From Pseudomonas sp. ML96 (lineage in GTDB: Bacteria; Pseudomonadota; Gammaproteobacteria; Pseudomonadales; Pseudomonadaceae): a stretch of 64,000 nucleotides of DNA. The translations under genes were made by a program, and so were the position numbers. Under the pieces are notes generated by a model. It worked only from the letters and a program-made list of their open reading frames with translations. It searched no databases and was not told the DNA's origin. The stretch lies in NCBI RefSeq assembly GCF_000761545.1, contig NZ_JPMY01000038.1, forward strand, positions 31,679 to 95,678, read 5' to 3'. Shown here in pieces: positions 25,097-34,587 of the stretch. Position 1 is the first letter of the stretch. Every line of letters starts with the position of its first letter.

Positions 25097-28000
25097 TCAG
25101 GGAATGCGCACCCCCTGCTTGTCGCTCTGCGCCAGGTCCATCAGCTCGCGGCTGGCCACGGTGTACATGGCGTAGTCGGTGCCGGTGGCCGCGCGCAGTT
25201 CGGCGAGCATCGCCAACCAGCGCTGCACCAGGGTCTTGTGCTGCTCCAGCCAGAAGCTGACCCGCTCCTCGATTTCCTTCGGACCCTCGGCCATCTGCAG
25301 CACGGCGATGGTGATCGCCCGCTGCTGCCAGTCCAGGTCGTCGCGGAACGCCTCGCGGGCCAGGGCCTGCCAGTTGTTCTCCACCGGCAGGCCGGTGATC
25401 TGCTGCAGGTACCAGGACAGCTCCAGCGCACCGCCGGTGGCGAAGTAGGCGGTAGCCACGTCCGCCGCCGGCTGGCCGGTGACGTCGGCGGCCTCGATGA
25501 TCGGCAGCAGGGTGTACAGGTGGCTGGTGCCGGCGACCACGCGGGCCAGTTCCTCCGGCGCGCCGGCCTCGACGAAGCTCTGGTAGCGCGCCAGCCACTG
25601 CTCGCGGGCCGGGCCTTCGAGCAACTCGTCCAGGCGCCCGGCCAGGGCGGCCACGCGTGGGGCGAAGTGGCCGACATCGCGGGCGGCGTCCAGATCATCG
25701 CGACGGCTGCGCAGGAACCAGCGGGTGGCACGACGGCCCAGGCGCATCAGTTCGTCCATCAGCTGCAGCTGCAGTTCAGCCGGCACCTTGTAGTCCAGCG
25801 CCTCGATCTGCTTCCACCAGTGCGGCAGGCGGAACACGTCACGCACGATGACGTAGGCGCCGGCGACGTTGGCCGCGCTCATGCCGGTGGACTCCTTCAG
25901 GCGCTGCACGAAGGTGATGCCCATGTGGTTGACCAGGTCGTTGGCGATCTGCGTGCTGACGATCTCGCGTTTCAGGCGGTGACGGCGCATGGCCTCGCCG
26001 AACTTCTTGGTCAGCTGCGCCGGGAAGGCGGTCTCCATCTCGCGGGCCAGGTAGTCATCATCCGGCACCAGGGATTTCAGCAGCGCTTCCTTGAGGTCGA
26101 TCTTGCTGTAGGAGATCAGCACCGACAGCTCCGGCCGGGTCAGGCCACGGCCATTGGCGGCGCGCTCGTTGAGCTCGTCGTCGGTGGGCAGGAACTCCAG
26201 CGCGCGATCCAGCTTGCCGGCCGCCTCCAGCGCGGCCATCAGGCGCTTGTACTCCGGCAGGCGCTCGCGGGCGCGGCGCTCGGCCAGGGACAGGGCCTGG
26301 GTCTGCTTGTAGTTGTTGCCCAGCACCAGGTTGCCAACATCATCGGTCATCTCGGCCAGCAGCTTGTTGCGCTGCTTGCCGGTCATGTCGCCGGCGCCGA
26401 CGATCTCGCCCAGGAGGATCTTGATGTTCACCTCATGGTCGGAGCAGTCCACGCCACCGGCGTTGTCGATGAAGTCGGTGTTGCTGGCGCCCCCGTTGAG
26501 GCCGTATTCGACGCGGCCGAGCTGGGTCATGCCGAGGTTGCCGCCCTCGCCCACGACCTTGGCGCGCAGCTCGTTACCGTTGACGCGCAGGCCATCGTTG
26601 GCCTTGTCGCCGACGTCGGCGTGGGTCTCGCGGCTCGATTTCACGTAGGTGCCGATGCCACCGTTCCACAGCAGGTCGACCGGCGCCTTGAGCAGCGCGT
26701 TGATCAGCTCGGTGGGCGCCAGCTTGTCGGCGGCGATGTCGAAGCGCGCCTTCATCTGCGGGCTGATGCTGATGCTCTTGGCGCTGCGCAGGAAGATGCC
26801 GCCGCCCTCGGAGATCAGCTTGGCGTCGTAGTCGGCCCAGCTCGAGCGCGGCAGGGCGAACATGCGCTGGCGCTCGACGAAGCTCTTCGCCGCATCCGGA
26901 TTGGGGTCGATGAAGATGTGCTGGTGGTTGAAGGCGGCAACCATCTGCAGCTTGTCCGACAGCAGCAGGCCGTTGCCGAACACGTCGCCGGCCATGTCAC
27001 CGATGCCGATCACCGTGGTGGCGTCCTTCTGCACGTCGATGCCGCGCTCGCGGAAGTGGCGCTGCACCGAGACCCAGCCGCCCTTGGCGGTGATGCCCAT
27101 GCCCTTGTGGTCGTAGCCGGCCGAGCCGCCGGAGGCGAAGGCGTCGCCGAGCCAGAAGCCATAGTCCAGGGCGATGCCGTTGGCGATGTCGGAGAAGGTC
27201 GCGGTGCCCTTGTCCGCCGCCACCACCAGGTAGGGATCATCCGGGTCGTGGCGCACCACGTTCTCCGGCGGTACCACCTTGCCGTCCTTGAGGTTGTCGG
27301 TGATGTCGAGCAGGCCGCTGATGAAGATGCGGTAGCAGGCGATGCCCTCGGCCAGCACCTCGTCGCGGTTGCCGCCGATGGGCAGTTTGCGCGGAATGAA
27401 GCCGCCCTTGGCGCCCATCGGCACGATCACCGCGTTCTTCACCTGCTGCGCCTTGACCAGGCCGAGCACTTCGGTACGGAAGTCCTCCTCGCGGTCGGAC
27501 CAGCGCAGGCCGCCACGGGCGACATCGCCGAAGCGCAGGTGCACGCCCTCGACGCGCGGGCAGTAGACGAAGATCTCGAACTTCGGCACCGGCCGCGGAA
27601 TCTCCGGGATCAGCCGCGGGCTGAGCTTGAAGCTGAAGTAATGCTTGGGCTGGCCGCCCTCGCCGTTCTGGAAGAAGTTGGTACGCAGGGTGGCCTTGAT
27701 CAGGTCCAGGTAGCGCCGCAGGATGCGGTCCTCGTTGAGCACCGCAACGTTGTCCAGCGCGGCGAGGATGGCCTGCTCGAGCTTCTGCTGTTTGTCTTCC
27801 AGGTCCTCGGCGGAGAGCTTGCGCGCCAGGTAGAAACGGGTGCGGAACAGGCGCACCAGCTCCTTGGCGATGTCGGCGTGGTTGACCAGGGTCGCGGCGA
27901 TGTAGCCGAGGTCGAAACCGAGGCGAATCTGCTTCAGATAACGGGCGTAGGCACGTAGCAGCGCCACGTCGCGCCAGGGCATGGCGGCGGTCAGCACCAG

Positions 28001-29959
28001 GCGGTTGAAACCGTCGTTCTCGGCGGCGCCTTCGACGATGCGCACGAAGGCGTCCTGCAGGGTCTCGTTGAGCTCCTGGATATCGACGTCCACGCCCTCG
28101 GCGGTGGTGAAGGCGAAGTCGTGAATCCAGAACTCGCGGCCAGCGGCGCTACGCAACTTGTAGGGGAACTCGCCGAGCACGCGCAGGCCGAGGTTCTCCA
28201 GGATCGGCAGCACGTCGGACAGCGGCAACGGCGTGTCAGCGTGGTACAGCTTGCAGTGCAGCTCCTGCTCGCCCTGGGTCAGCGGCTGGTAGAAGCTCAT
28301 CACCAACGGGCGCTCGTCGGACAGGCTGAGCAGGTGCTGCATGTCGACCACCGCCGAATGCGGGGCGAAGCGCTCGGTGTAACCGGCCGGGAAGCCTTTC
28401 GGGAAGTCGGCCAGCACGTTGGTGCCCTGGGCCTCGCCGAAGCTCTCGACGATCAGGCTGGCGTAGTCGTCCTTCCACGAGCGGCAGGCCTGGATGACTT
28501 CCTTCTCGATACGCGCCGGGTCGATCTGCACACGGTTCTTCGGGTCGACCTTGAGGATGAACTGCACCCGCGCCAGCACCGACTCGGAGAAGTAGGTCCA
28601 GAACTCGCAGTCGCTGGCGCCCAGGCGCTCCATGAGAATCTGCTGGATCTTCACCCGCGTCTCGGTGGAGTACACGTCGCGCGGCACGTAGGCCAGGCAG
28701 TAGGCGAAACGGCCATAGGGGTCGCGGCGGATGAACAGGCGCAGCTTGTTGCGCTCCTGGATCTGCACGATGGCAATGGCGGTGCTGAACAGCTCGTCCA
28801 CCGGGGTCTGGAACAGGTCGTCGCGCGGCAGCACTTCGAGTACCTGCTCCAGCTCCTTGCCCAGGTGCGCCTTGCGGTCGAAGCCGGAGCGGCGGGAAAT
28901 CTCGTCCACCTTGCGGCGGATGAAGGGAATGCGGTTGACGCTGTCGGCATACACCGCCGAGGTGTAGAGGCCCATGAAGCGGCACTCCTTGACCACCTTG
29001 CCCTTGGCGTCCAGCTCGCGGATGGAAACGAAATCCGGGTAGGCCGGGCGGTGCACGCGGCTCGGTGTGGCGGCCTTGGCGAAGGACAGCAGCAGCGGCT
29101 CGCGCAGGTAGTCCAGCGCTTCCTTCTCGATATGCAGCTCGTCCTTCTTCAGGCCGGCGCGCAGCTGTTTGGACAGGCCGAGCAGCGAGGCCTCGTCATA
29201 CACCAGGTGGCCACCGCCGTCCTTCTCCTCGACCAGAGTGAACTCTTCGTAGCCGAGGAAGGTGAAGTGGTTGTCCAGCAGGTATTCGAGGAAGGTCTTC
29301 ACCTCGTCCAGCTCGGCGCCATCGACCTTGAGCTTGGCCTTGCCCAGCCAGGCCAGCAGTTGCTCGGCCTTGGCCTTCATCGGTTGGAAGTCGGCAACCG
29401 CCAGGCGCACTTCGCCGAGCACTTCGAGCAGGGCCTTCTCCAGGCTGCGCAGCTCGCTGACGTTGGCGCAGCGGTCGATCTCCAGGTACATCAGCGCTTC
29501 GTGCTGCACGTCCTTGCCGCCGCTGCCCTTGGTCAGGATCTCCTGCAGCTCGCCGTTCTTCTTGCGCTTCACGCTGAACACGCTGTTCTGCAGGGTGTGG
29601 ATGCTGTAGCCCTGGCGGTTCAGCTCCATGCGTACCGAGTCGACCAGGAACGGCAGGTCGGCGTGCAACACTTCCACCGCGGTGTGGGTGGACTGCCAGC
29701 CGTGCTTCTCGTAATCCGGGTTGTACACCCGCACCAGCGGCTTGCCGTCGAAGCGCTCCAGAAGACGCCAGGAAGACAGGGTGCAGCCGGCCAGATCGCC
29801 CAGGCGGCGTTGGGTGAGTTCATCGAGGGAAACGATGCCGAAGAACTGTTCGGCGAACAGGGCTACTTGTGGCAGCACCTTGTCGCTGACGTGCTGGGTC
29901 AGCGCCGCTTGCAGTTGGTGCTGGAAGTCGGTTTTGCTGGCAGCAGTGAAGAACGCCAT
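25097..29959 (-). CDS. gdhB: NAD-specific glutamate dehydrogenase, 180-kDa class
   Basis: A 1620-residue catabolic glutamate dehydrogenase, the size typical of the large class. The N-terminal regulatory half (ACT-like and helical parts) precedes the catalytic core with MGAKGGFIPRKLP near 847 (lysine of the glutamate site) and IGDMAGDVFGNG near 984 (nucleotide-binding region). It converts glutamate to 2-oxoglutarate and ammonium with NAD+ and is known in pseudomonads to be arginine-activated. GGAG precedes the ATG. The divergent gene at 30186 and the MoxR operon beyond it repeat, from memory, the order around PA3068 in P. aeruginosa. Confidence 0.95.
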   Translation of the reverse strand: MAFFTAASKTDFQHQLQAALTQHVSDKVLPQVALFAEQFFGIVSLDELTQRRLGDLAGCTLSSWRLLERFDGKPLVRVYNPDYEKHGWQSTHTAVEVLHADLPFLVDSVRMELNRQGYSIHTLQNSVFSVKRKKNGELQEILTKGSGGKDVQHEALMYLEIDRCANVSELRSLEKALLEVLGEVRLAVADFQPMKAKAEQLLAWLGKAKLKVDGAELDEVKTFLEYLLDNHFTFLGYEEFTLVEEKDGGGHLVYDEASLLGLSKQLRAGLKKDELHIEKEALDYLREPLLLSFAKAATPSRVHRPAYPDFVSIRELDAKGKVVKECRFMGLYTSAVYADSVNRIPFIRRKVDEISRRSGFDRKAHLGKELEQVLEVLPRDDLFQTPVDELFSTAIAIVQIQERNKLRLFIRRDPYGRFAYCLAYVPRDVYSTETRVKIQQILMERLGASDCEFWTYFSESVLARVQFILKVDPKNRVQIDPARIEKEVIQACRSWKDDYASLIVESFGEAQGTNVLADFPKGFPAGYTERFAPHSAVVDMQHLLSLSDERPLVMSFYQPLTQGEQELHCKLYHADTPLPLSDVLPILENLGLRVLGEFPYKLRSAAGREFWIHDFAFTTAEGVDVDIQELNETLQDAFVRIVEGAAENDGFNRLVLTAAMPWRDVALLRAYARYLKQIRLGFDLGYIAATLVNHADIAKELVRLFRTRFYLARKLSAEDLEDKQQKLEQAILAALDNVAVLNEDRILRRYLDLIKATLRTNFFQNGEGGQPKHYFSFKLSPRLIPEIPRPVPKFEIFVYCPRVEGVHLRFGDVARGGLRWSDREEDFRTEVLGLVKAQQVKNAVIVPMGAKGGFIPRKLPIGGNRDEVLAEGIACYRIFISGLLDITDNLKDGKVVPPENVVRHDPDDPYLVVAADKGTATFSDIANGIALDYGFWLGDAFASGGSAGYDHKGMGITAKGGWVSVQRHFRERGIDVQKDATTVIGIGDMAGDVFGNGLLLSDKLQMVAAFNHQHIFIDPNPDAAKSFVERQRMFALPRSSWADYDAKLISEGGGIFLRSAKSISISPQMKARFDIAADKLAPTELINALLKAPVDLLWNGGIGTYVKSSRETHADVGDKANDGLRVNGNELRAKVVGEGGNLGMTQLGRVEYGLNGGASNTDFIDNAGGVDCSDHEVNIKILLGEIVGAGDMTGKQRNKLLAEMTDDVGNLVLGNNYKQTQALSLAERRARERLPEYKRLMAALEAAGKLDRALEFLPTDDELNERAANGRGLTRPELSVLISYSKIDLKEALLKSLVPDDDYLAREMETAFPAQLTKKFGEAMRRHRLKREIVSTQIANDLVNHMGITFVQRLKESTGMSAANVAGAYVIVRDVFRLPHWWKQIEALDYKVPAELQLQLMDELMRLGRRATRWFLRSRRDDLDAARDVGHFAPRVAALAGRLDELLEGPAREQWLARYQSFVEAGAPEELARVVAGTSHLYTLLPIIEAADVTGQPAADVATAYFATGGALELSWYLQQITGLPVENNWQALAREAFRDDLDWQQRAITIAVLQMAEGPKEIEERVSFWLEQHKTLVQRWLAMLAELRAATGTDYAMYTVASRELMDLAQSDKQGVRIP

Positions 29960-30185
29960 GTTGTTGCTCCGCTGGACTTGTTATTCGATAGGGGCACGCG
30001 GCTCCGGGCTTCCAAGCAGTCTAGGCGATGCCCGGAACTCGGCAGGCGCATGGCGACCATGAGGTCACGCCAAGCTTAGCGACAGGCCATGGCAGGCGGA
30101 TTGCAGCGGCGCGACATATTCGTTCATCGCCATGCGGGCACCGTCGCTGATAAGGTTTCGTTCTGTGCATTCGGGAAGGGAAGCC

Positions 30186-31028
30186 ATGCAGTCTCCGCTC
30201 AGCCGCCGCTTGGTGCTCAACCTCAACAACCTGCTGATCACCGCCATCGGCCTGAGCCTGCTCGGTCTGGCCGCCTGGCTGCGGCCGAACCTGGTAACGC
30301 CGTTGCTGTGGGCCGGCGTGCCGGTCTACATCGGCGTGCTGCTGCCGCGCTGGATCGGCCGCCGCGAGCGTCTGCGCCGGGCCGCCACGACCCTGGCCGC
30401 CAGCGAGGAGAAATGGGGCTTCGCCAGCCGCGACCATTGCGGCCCCTGGCTCAACTACATCGACCAGCCGTTCCTGCGCCGCTGCCCGGAGTTCGCCGGG
30501 CGCTACTTCTATGGCGAGTGGCTGGTGATCCACGACGGCCTGTTGATCATCAATCCGGGGCGCTCGACCCTGGACGCGCAGCGCCAGCAGGTCGCCTACG
30601 ACTTCGCCTGCACCACTACCTATGCCTGGGACGGCTGCACGCCCAAGGTGCCCTTCTACTGGCTGGCGATCATCGGCGTGCCGGACTGGTGGGAGAAGCC
30701 GCACAAGGTGCTGCACCTGCATGGCGGCTTGATCTGCGAGACCGAGGTGTTCTGGCCGCTGACCCACCCGGCCAGCCTGGTGCACGACGCGCTGTACCAG
30801 TACCTGAACGCCGCGCCGGTGGCCAAGCATGAGGCCGACCTGCTGTTCTTCCGCATGCTGCGCGAGGCCGGCATGTGGTGGCCGGCGGCCTTCGTCTATT
30901 ACCTCAGCGTGCGCCTGTTCGGTGCGCCGGATGTGCGCGGCCCGCGCCCGGACAACAGCCTGCTGAGCTGCACCAGCGAACTGCCCGGGGCGGCGCAGAA
31001 CTTGTGCGAGATGCAGCGGTCTGCATGA
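30186..31028 (+). CDS. membrane-anchored protein, unknown function (precedes moxR operon)
   Basis: A 280-residue protein with two membrane helices at about 13-32 and 35-56 and a large soluble C-terminal domain with many aromatic residues (GFASRDHCGPWLNYIDQPF) and several cysteines. GGGAAGGGAAG lies before the ATG at 30186; an in-frame ATG 54 bases earlier lacks support. It is divergent from gdhB and 129 bases upstream of the MoxR gene. Its position is, from memory, conserved in Pseudomonas. No enzymatic motif is seen. Confidence 0.7.
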   Translation: MQSPLSRRLVLNLNNLLITAIGLSLLGLAAWLRPNLVTPLLWAGVPVYIGVLLPRWIGRRERLRRAATTLAASEEKWGFASRDHCGPWLNYIDQPFLRRCPEFAGRYFYGEWLVIHDGLLIINPGRSTLDAQRQQVAYDFACTTTYAWDGCTPKVPFYWLAIIGVPDWWEKPHKVLHLHGGLICETEVFWPLTHPASLVHDALYQYLNAAPVAKHEADLLFFRMLREAGMWWPAAFVYYLSVRLFGAPDVRGPRPDNSLLSCTSELPGAAQNLCEMQRSA

Positions 31029-31157
31029 GCCGCCGCGAAGTAGAACCAGTGGGCAATCGCGGCCGCGGGGCCTGCACGGCACGCGGCGATGCAGTACATT
31101 TAGCGCCCCGATCGGGTGAGTTCACCGCCCCGTCAGTCCCTCTCCAGGAAGATTTCG

Positions 31158-32117
<960 letters not shown>

Positions 32118-32139
32118 CGGCTACCGGCGAGCCCTTTCC

Positions 32140-33081
32140 ATGCACGTGCAGCCGACCCCACCGGGCATCCGTGTCAGCCTCGCCGAGCTGATCGAGATGC
32201 GCCACCGCGTGCGCGAGGTGCAGCTGTTCTCCACCCCGGCCCGGCGTAGCCCGCTGATCGGCCTGCACCACTCCAAGCTGCGTGGGCGCGGCGTCGACTT
32301 CGACCAGGTACGTGTGTACCAGGCCGGCGACGACGTACGCACCATCGACTGGCGCGTCACCGCACGCACCCAGGAACCGCACACAAAGATGTTCCACGAG
32401 GAGCGCGAGCGGCCGATCTTCATCATGGTCGAGCAGAGCCGCCGGCTGTTCTTCGGCTCGGCCCTGCAATTCAAGTCGGTGCTCGCCGCCCAGGCCGCCA
32501 GCCTCTTTGGCTGGGCCGCACTGGCGCACAACGACCGCATCGGCGGCCTGGTGTTCGGCGACGCCGAGCACCACGAGATCAAACCGCGGCGCAGCAAGCA
32601 GAGCCTGCTGCAGCTGCTCAACCGCCTGACCCGCGCCAACCAGGCGCTGCACGCGGACGCCACCGGCGAGCGCGACAGCTTCGGCCTGGCCTTGCGCCGC
32701 GCCCGCGAGGTGCTGCGCCCGGGCAGCCTGGTGATCATCCTGTGCGACGAGCGCACGTTGAACGATTCCGCCGAGCAGCAGCTAAGCCTGCTGGCGCGGC
32801 ACACCGACCTGATCCTGCTGCCGGTGTCCGATCCGCTCGACCACGAGCTGCCCAGCGCCGGCCTGCTGCGTTTCGTCGAGCGCGGCGCGCAGCTGGAGCT
32901 GGATACCCGTGGCGATGACCTGCGCGTGGCCTACGGCGGCCTGGCCGAACAGCGCCGCGCGCGCTGGCAGCGCCTGGCGCAGAAGCTCGGCGTGCCGCTG
33001 CTGGCACTGAGCACCGCGCAGGATCTGGTCGAGCAGCTGCGCGACCACCTCAGCGGCCCGCAGGCGGGCAAGCGCGCATGA
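32140..33081 (+). CDS. DUF58 domain protein
   Basis: A 313-residue VWA-like protein. The family block GRGVDFDQVRVYQAGDDVRT followed by IDWRVTAR (about 50-75) is the DUF58 signature, and the RPIFIMVEQSRRLFFGS stretch resembles a degenerate VWA strand-loop. The ATG at 32140 lies 22 bases after the moxR stop; its ribosome site (GGCGAG) is weak, suggesting coupling. The stop overlaps the next ATG by four bases. It is a standard partner of MoxR ATPases. Confidence 0.9.
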   Translation: MHVQPTPPGIRVSLAELIEMRHRVREVQLFSTPARRSPLIGLHHSKLRGRGVDFDQVRVYQAGDDVRTIDWRVTARTQEPHTKMFHEERERPIFIMVEQSRRLFFGSALQFKSVLAAQAASLFGWAALAHNDRIGGLVFGDAEHHEIKPRRSKQSLLQLLNRLTRANQALHADATGERDSFGLALRRAREVLRPGSLVIILCDERTLNDSAEQQLSLLARHTDLILLPVSDPLDHELPSAGLLRFVERGAQLELDTRGDDLRVAYGGLAEQRRARWQRLAQKLGVPLLALSTAQDLVEQLRDHLSGPQAGKRA

Positions 33082-33575
33082 ACCCGCTCGACCAGCTGCA
33101 GCCGACCATCGCCCCGCCGCCAGTCTCCTGGTGGCCGCTGGCGCCCGGCTGGTGGGCGCTGCTGGTGCTGATCCCATTGTTGCTCTGGGGCCTGTGGTAC
33201 CTGCGCCGCTATCTGCCGCGCCGCCAGCAGCAGGCGTTGCAGGCCGAACAGCCGCTCGACCCTCTACGCCAGGCCGCGCTCGCCGAGCTGGCGCGCCTGG
33301 TCCGCCCCTACGACGGCCAGCACGCCGGCCCCTGGCTGCAGCAGCTCAACGCCCTGCTCAAGCGCCTGGCCCGCGCCGACTACCCCACGGACAACAGCCA
33401 CGTACTCAGCGGCCGCGCCTGGCTGGCCTTCCTCGACAGCCGCTGCCCGGCCGCCGGCCTGACCCGCTGGATGATCCTGGTGGAAGGTACCTACCGCAGC
33501 CACTGCAGCCTCGACGACAAGGCCATCAACGGCCTCAACCAGGCCGTCGATACCTGGATTCGCAAGCATGTTTGA
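33078..33575 (+). CDS. DUF4381 membrane protein
   Basis: A 165-residue protein with a single membrane helix (WWALLVLIPLLLWGLWYL, about 25-42) near the N-terminus and a cytoplasmic domain with the LNALLKRLARADYP and LSGRAWLAFLDSR blocks typical of DUF4381. It overlaps DUF58 by four bases and the following VWA gene by eight, as usual in this operon. It may anchor the MoxR/VWA complex at the membrane. Confidence 0.88.
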   Translation: MNPLDQLQPTIAPPPVSWWPLAPGWWALLVLIPLLLWGLWYLRRYLPRRQQQALQAEQPLDPLRQAALAELARLVRPYDGQHAGPWLQQLNALLKRLARADYPTDNSHVLSGRAWLAFLDSRCPAAGLTRWMILVEGTYRSHCSLDDKAINGLNQAVDTWIRKHV

Positions 33576-34587
33576 GTTCGCCTGGCCGTGGATCATCCTG
33601 CTCGCGCCGCTGCCTTGGCTATTGCGCCTGCTGCTGCCGGCGGCGGACAGCGGCGAGGCGGCGCTCAAGGTCAGCTTCCTCAATGAACTGGAAGGCCTCA
33701 GCGGCCGCCGCGCCCGCGCCAACCTGCCGGCCTGGCGCCAGCAGGCGCCGTTCGTGCTGCTGTGGATGTTCCTGATCATCGCCGCCGCCCGCCCCGAGTG
33801 GGTCGGCGAGCCGCTGCCGCTGCCCACCAGTGGCCGCGACCTGCTGCTGGCGGTGGACGTGTCCGGCTCCATGGACCACGACGACATGCAGTGGGAAGGC
33901 GAAGACATCCCGCGCCTGGAGCTGGTGAAGAAGCTGTTCGGCGACTTCATCGAGGATCGCCGCGGCGACCGCATCGGTCTGATCCTGTTCGGCAGCCGCG
34001 CCTACCTGCAATCGCCGCTGACCTTCGACCGCCACACCGTGCGTACCTGGCTGGACGAGGCGCTGATCAACATCGCCGGGCCGCAGACCGCCATCGGCGA
34101 TGCCATCGGTCTGGCGGTCAAACGCCTGCGCCAGCGCCCGGCCGACAGCCGCGTGCTGGTGCTGATCACCGACGGCGCCAACAACGGCGGCGAGATCGAA
34201 CCCAAGGTCGCCGCACGCCTGGCCGCCGAGCAGCAGGTGAAGATCTACACCATCGGCATCGGCGCCGACCCGCAGCAGAGCGGCATCATGGGCATGCTCG
34301 GGCTCAACCCAGGCGTCGATCTGGACGAGCCGACGCTGATCGCCATCGCAGAGCAAACCGGCGGCAACTACTTCCGCGCCCGCACCAGCGAAGAGCTGCA
34401 GCAGATCGAAGAGACGCTCGACCGCCTGGAGCCAGCCGCCCAACTGCCGACCCGCGCACGCCCAGCTCAAGCCCTGTACCCCTGGCCGCTGGCCGCCGCG
34501 CTGCTGATCAGCCTGCTGCTGATCGCCCGCGAGCTGTGGCCGCAGCACTGGCAGGCGCTGCTCGCGCGCTTCGGAGGGCAGGCCTGA
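33568..34587 (+). CDS. VWA-domain membrane protein (BatA-like)
   Basis: A 339-residue protein with membrane helices near residues 5-24, 62-74 and 306-322 and a von Willebrand A domain between. The metal-ion-dependent adhesion site is intact: D97-V-S99-G-S101 in LLLAVDVSGSM, with the matching threonine (GPQTAIGDA) and aspartate (LITDGANNGG) loops further on. It should bind a partner through Mg2+. It overlaps DUF4381 at its start and the next VWA gene by one base. Confidence 0.92.
   Translation: MFEFAWPWIILLAPLPWLLRLLLPAADSGEAALKVSFLNELEGLSGRRARANLPAWRQQAPFVLLWMFLIIAAARPEWVGEPLPLPTSGRDLLLAVDVSGSMDHDDMQWEGEDIPRLELVKKLFGDFIEDRRGDRIGLILFGSRAYLQSPLTFDRHTVRTWLDEALINIAGPQTAIGDAIGLAVKRLRQRPADSRVLVLITDGANNGGEIEPKVAARLAAEQQVKIYTIGIGADPQQSGIMGMLGLNPGVDLDEPTLIAIAEQTGGNYFRARTSEELQQIEETLDRLEPAAQLPTRARPAQALYPWPLAAALLISLLLIARELWPQHWQALLARFGGQA

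Noticed and set aside
25238..27958. 906-codon plus-strand open frame
   Set aside because: It is the antisense shadow of gdhB, with no family sequence and no ribosome site.
28121..30079. 652-codon plus-strand open frame
   Set aside because: It is also antisense to gdhB; the composition (H, L, V, Q, R) is that of a shadow frame.
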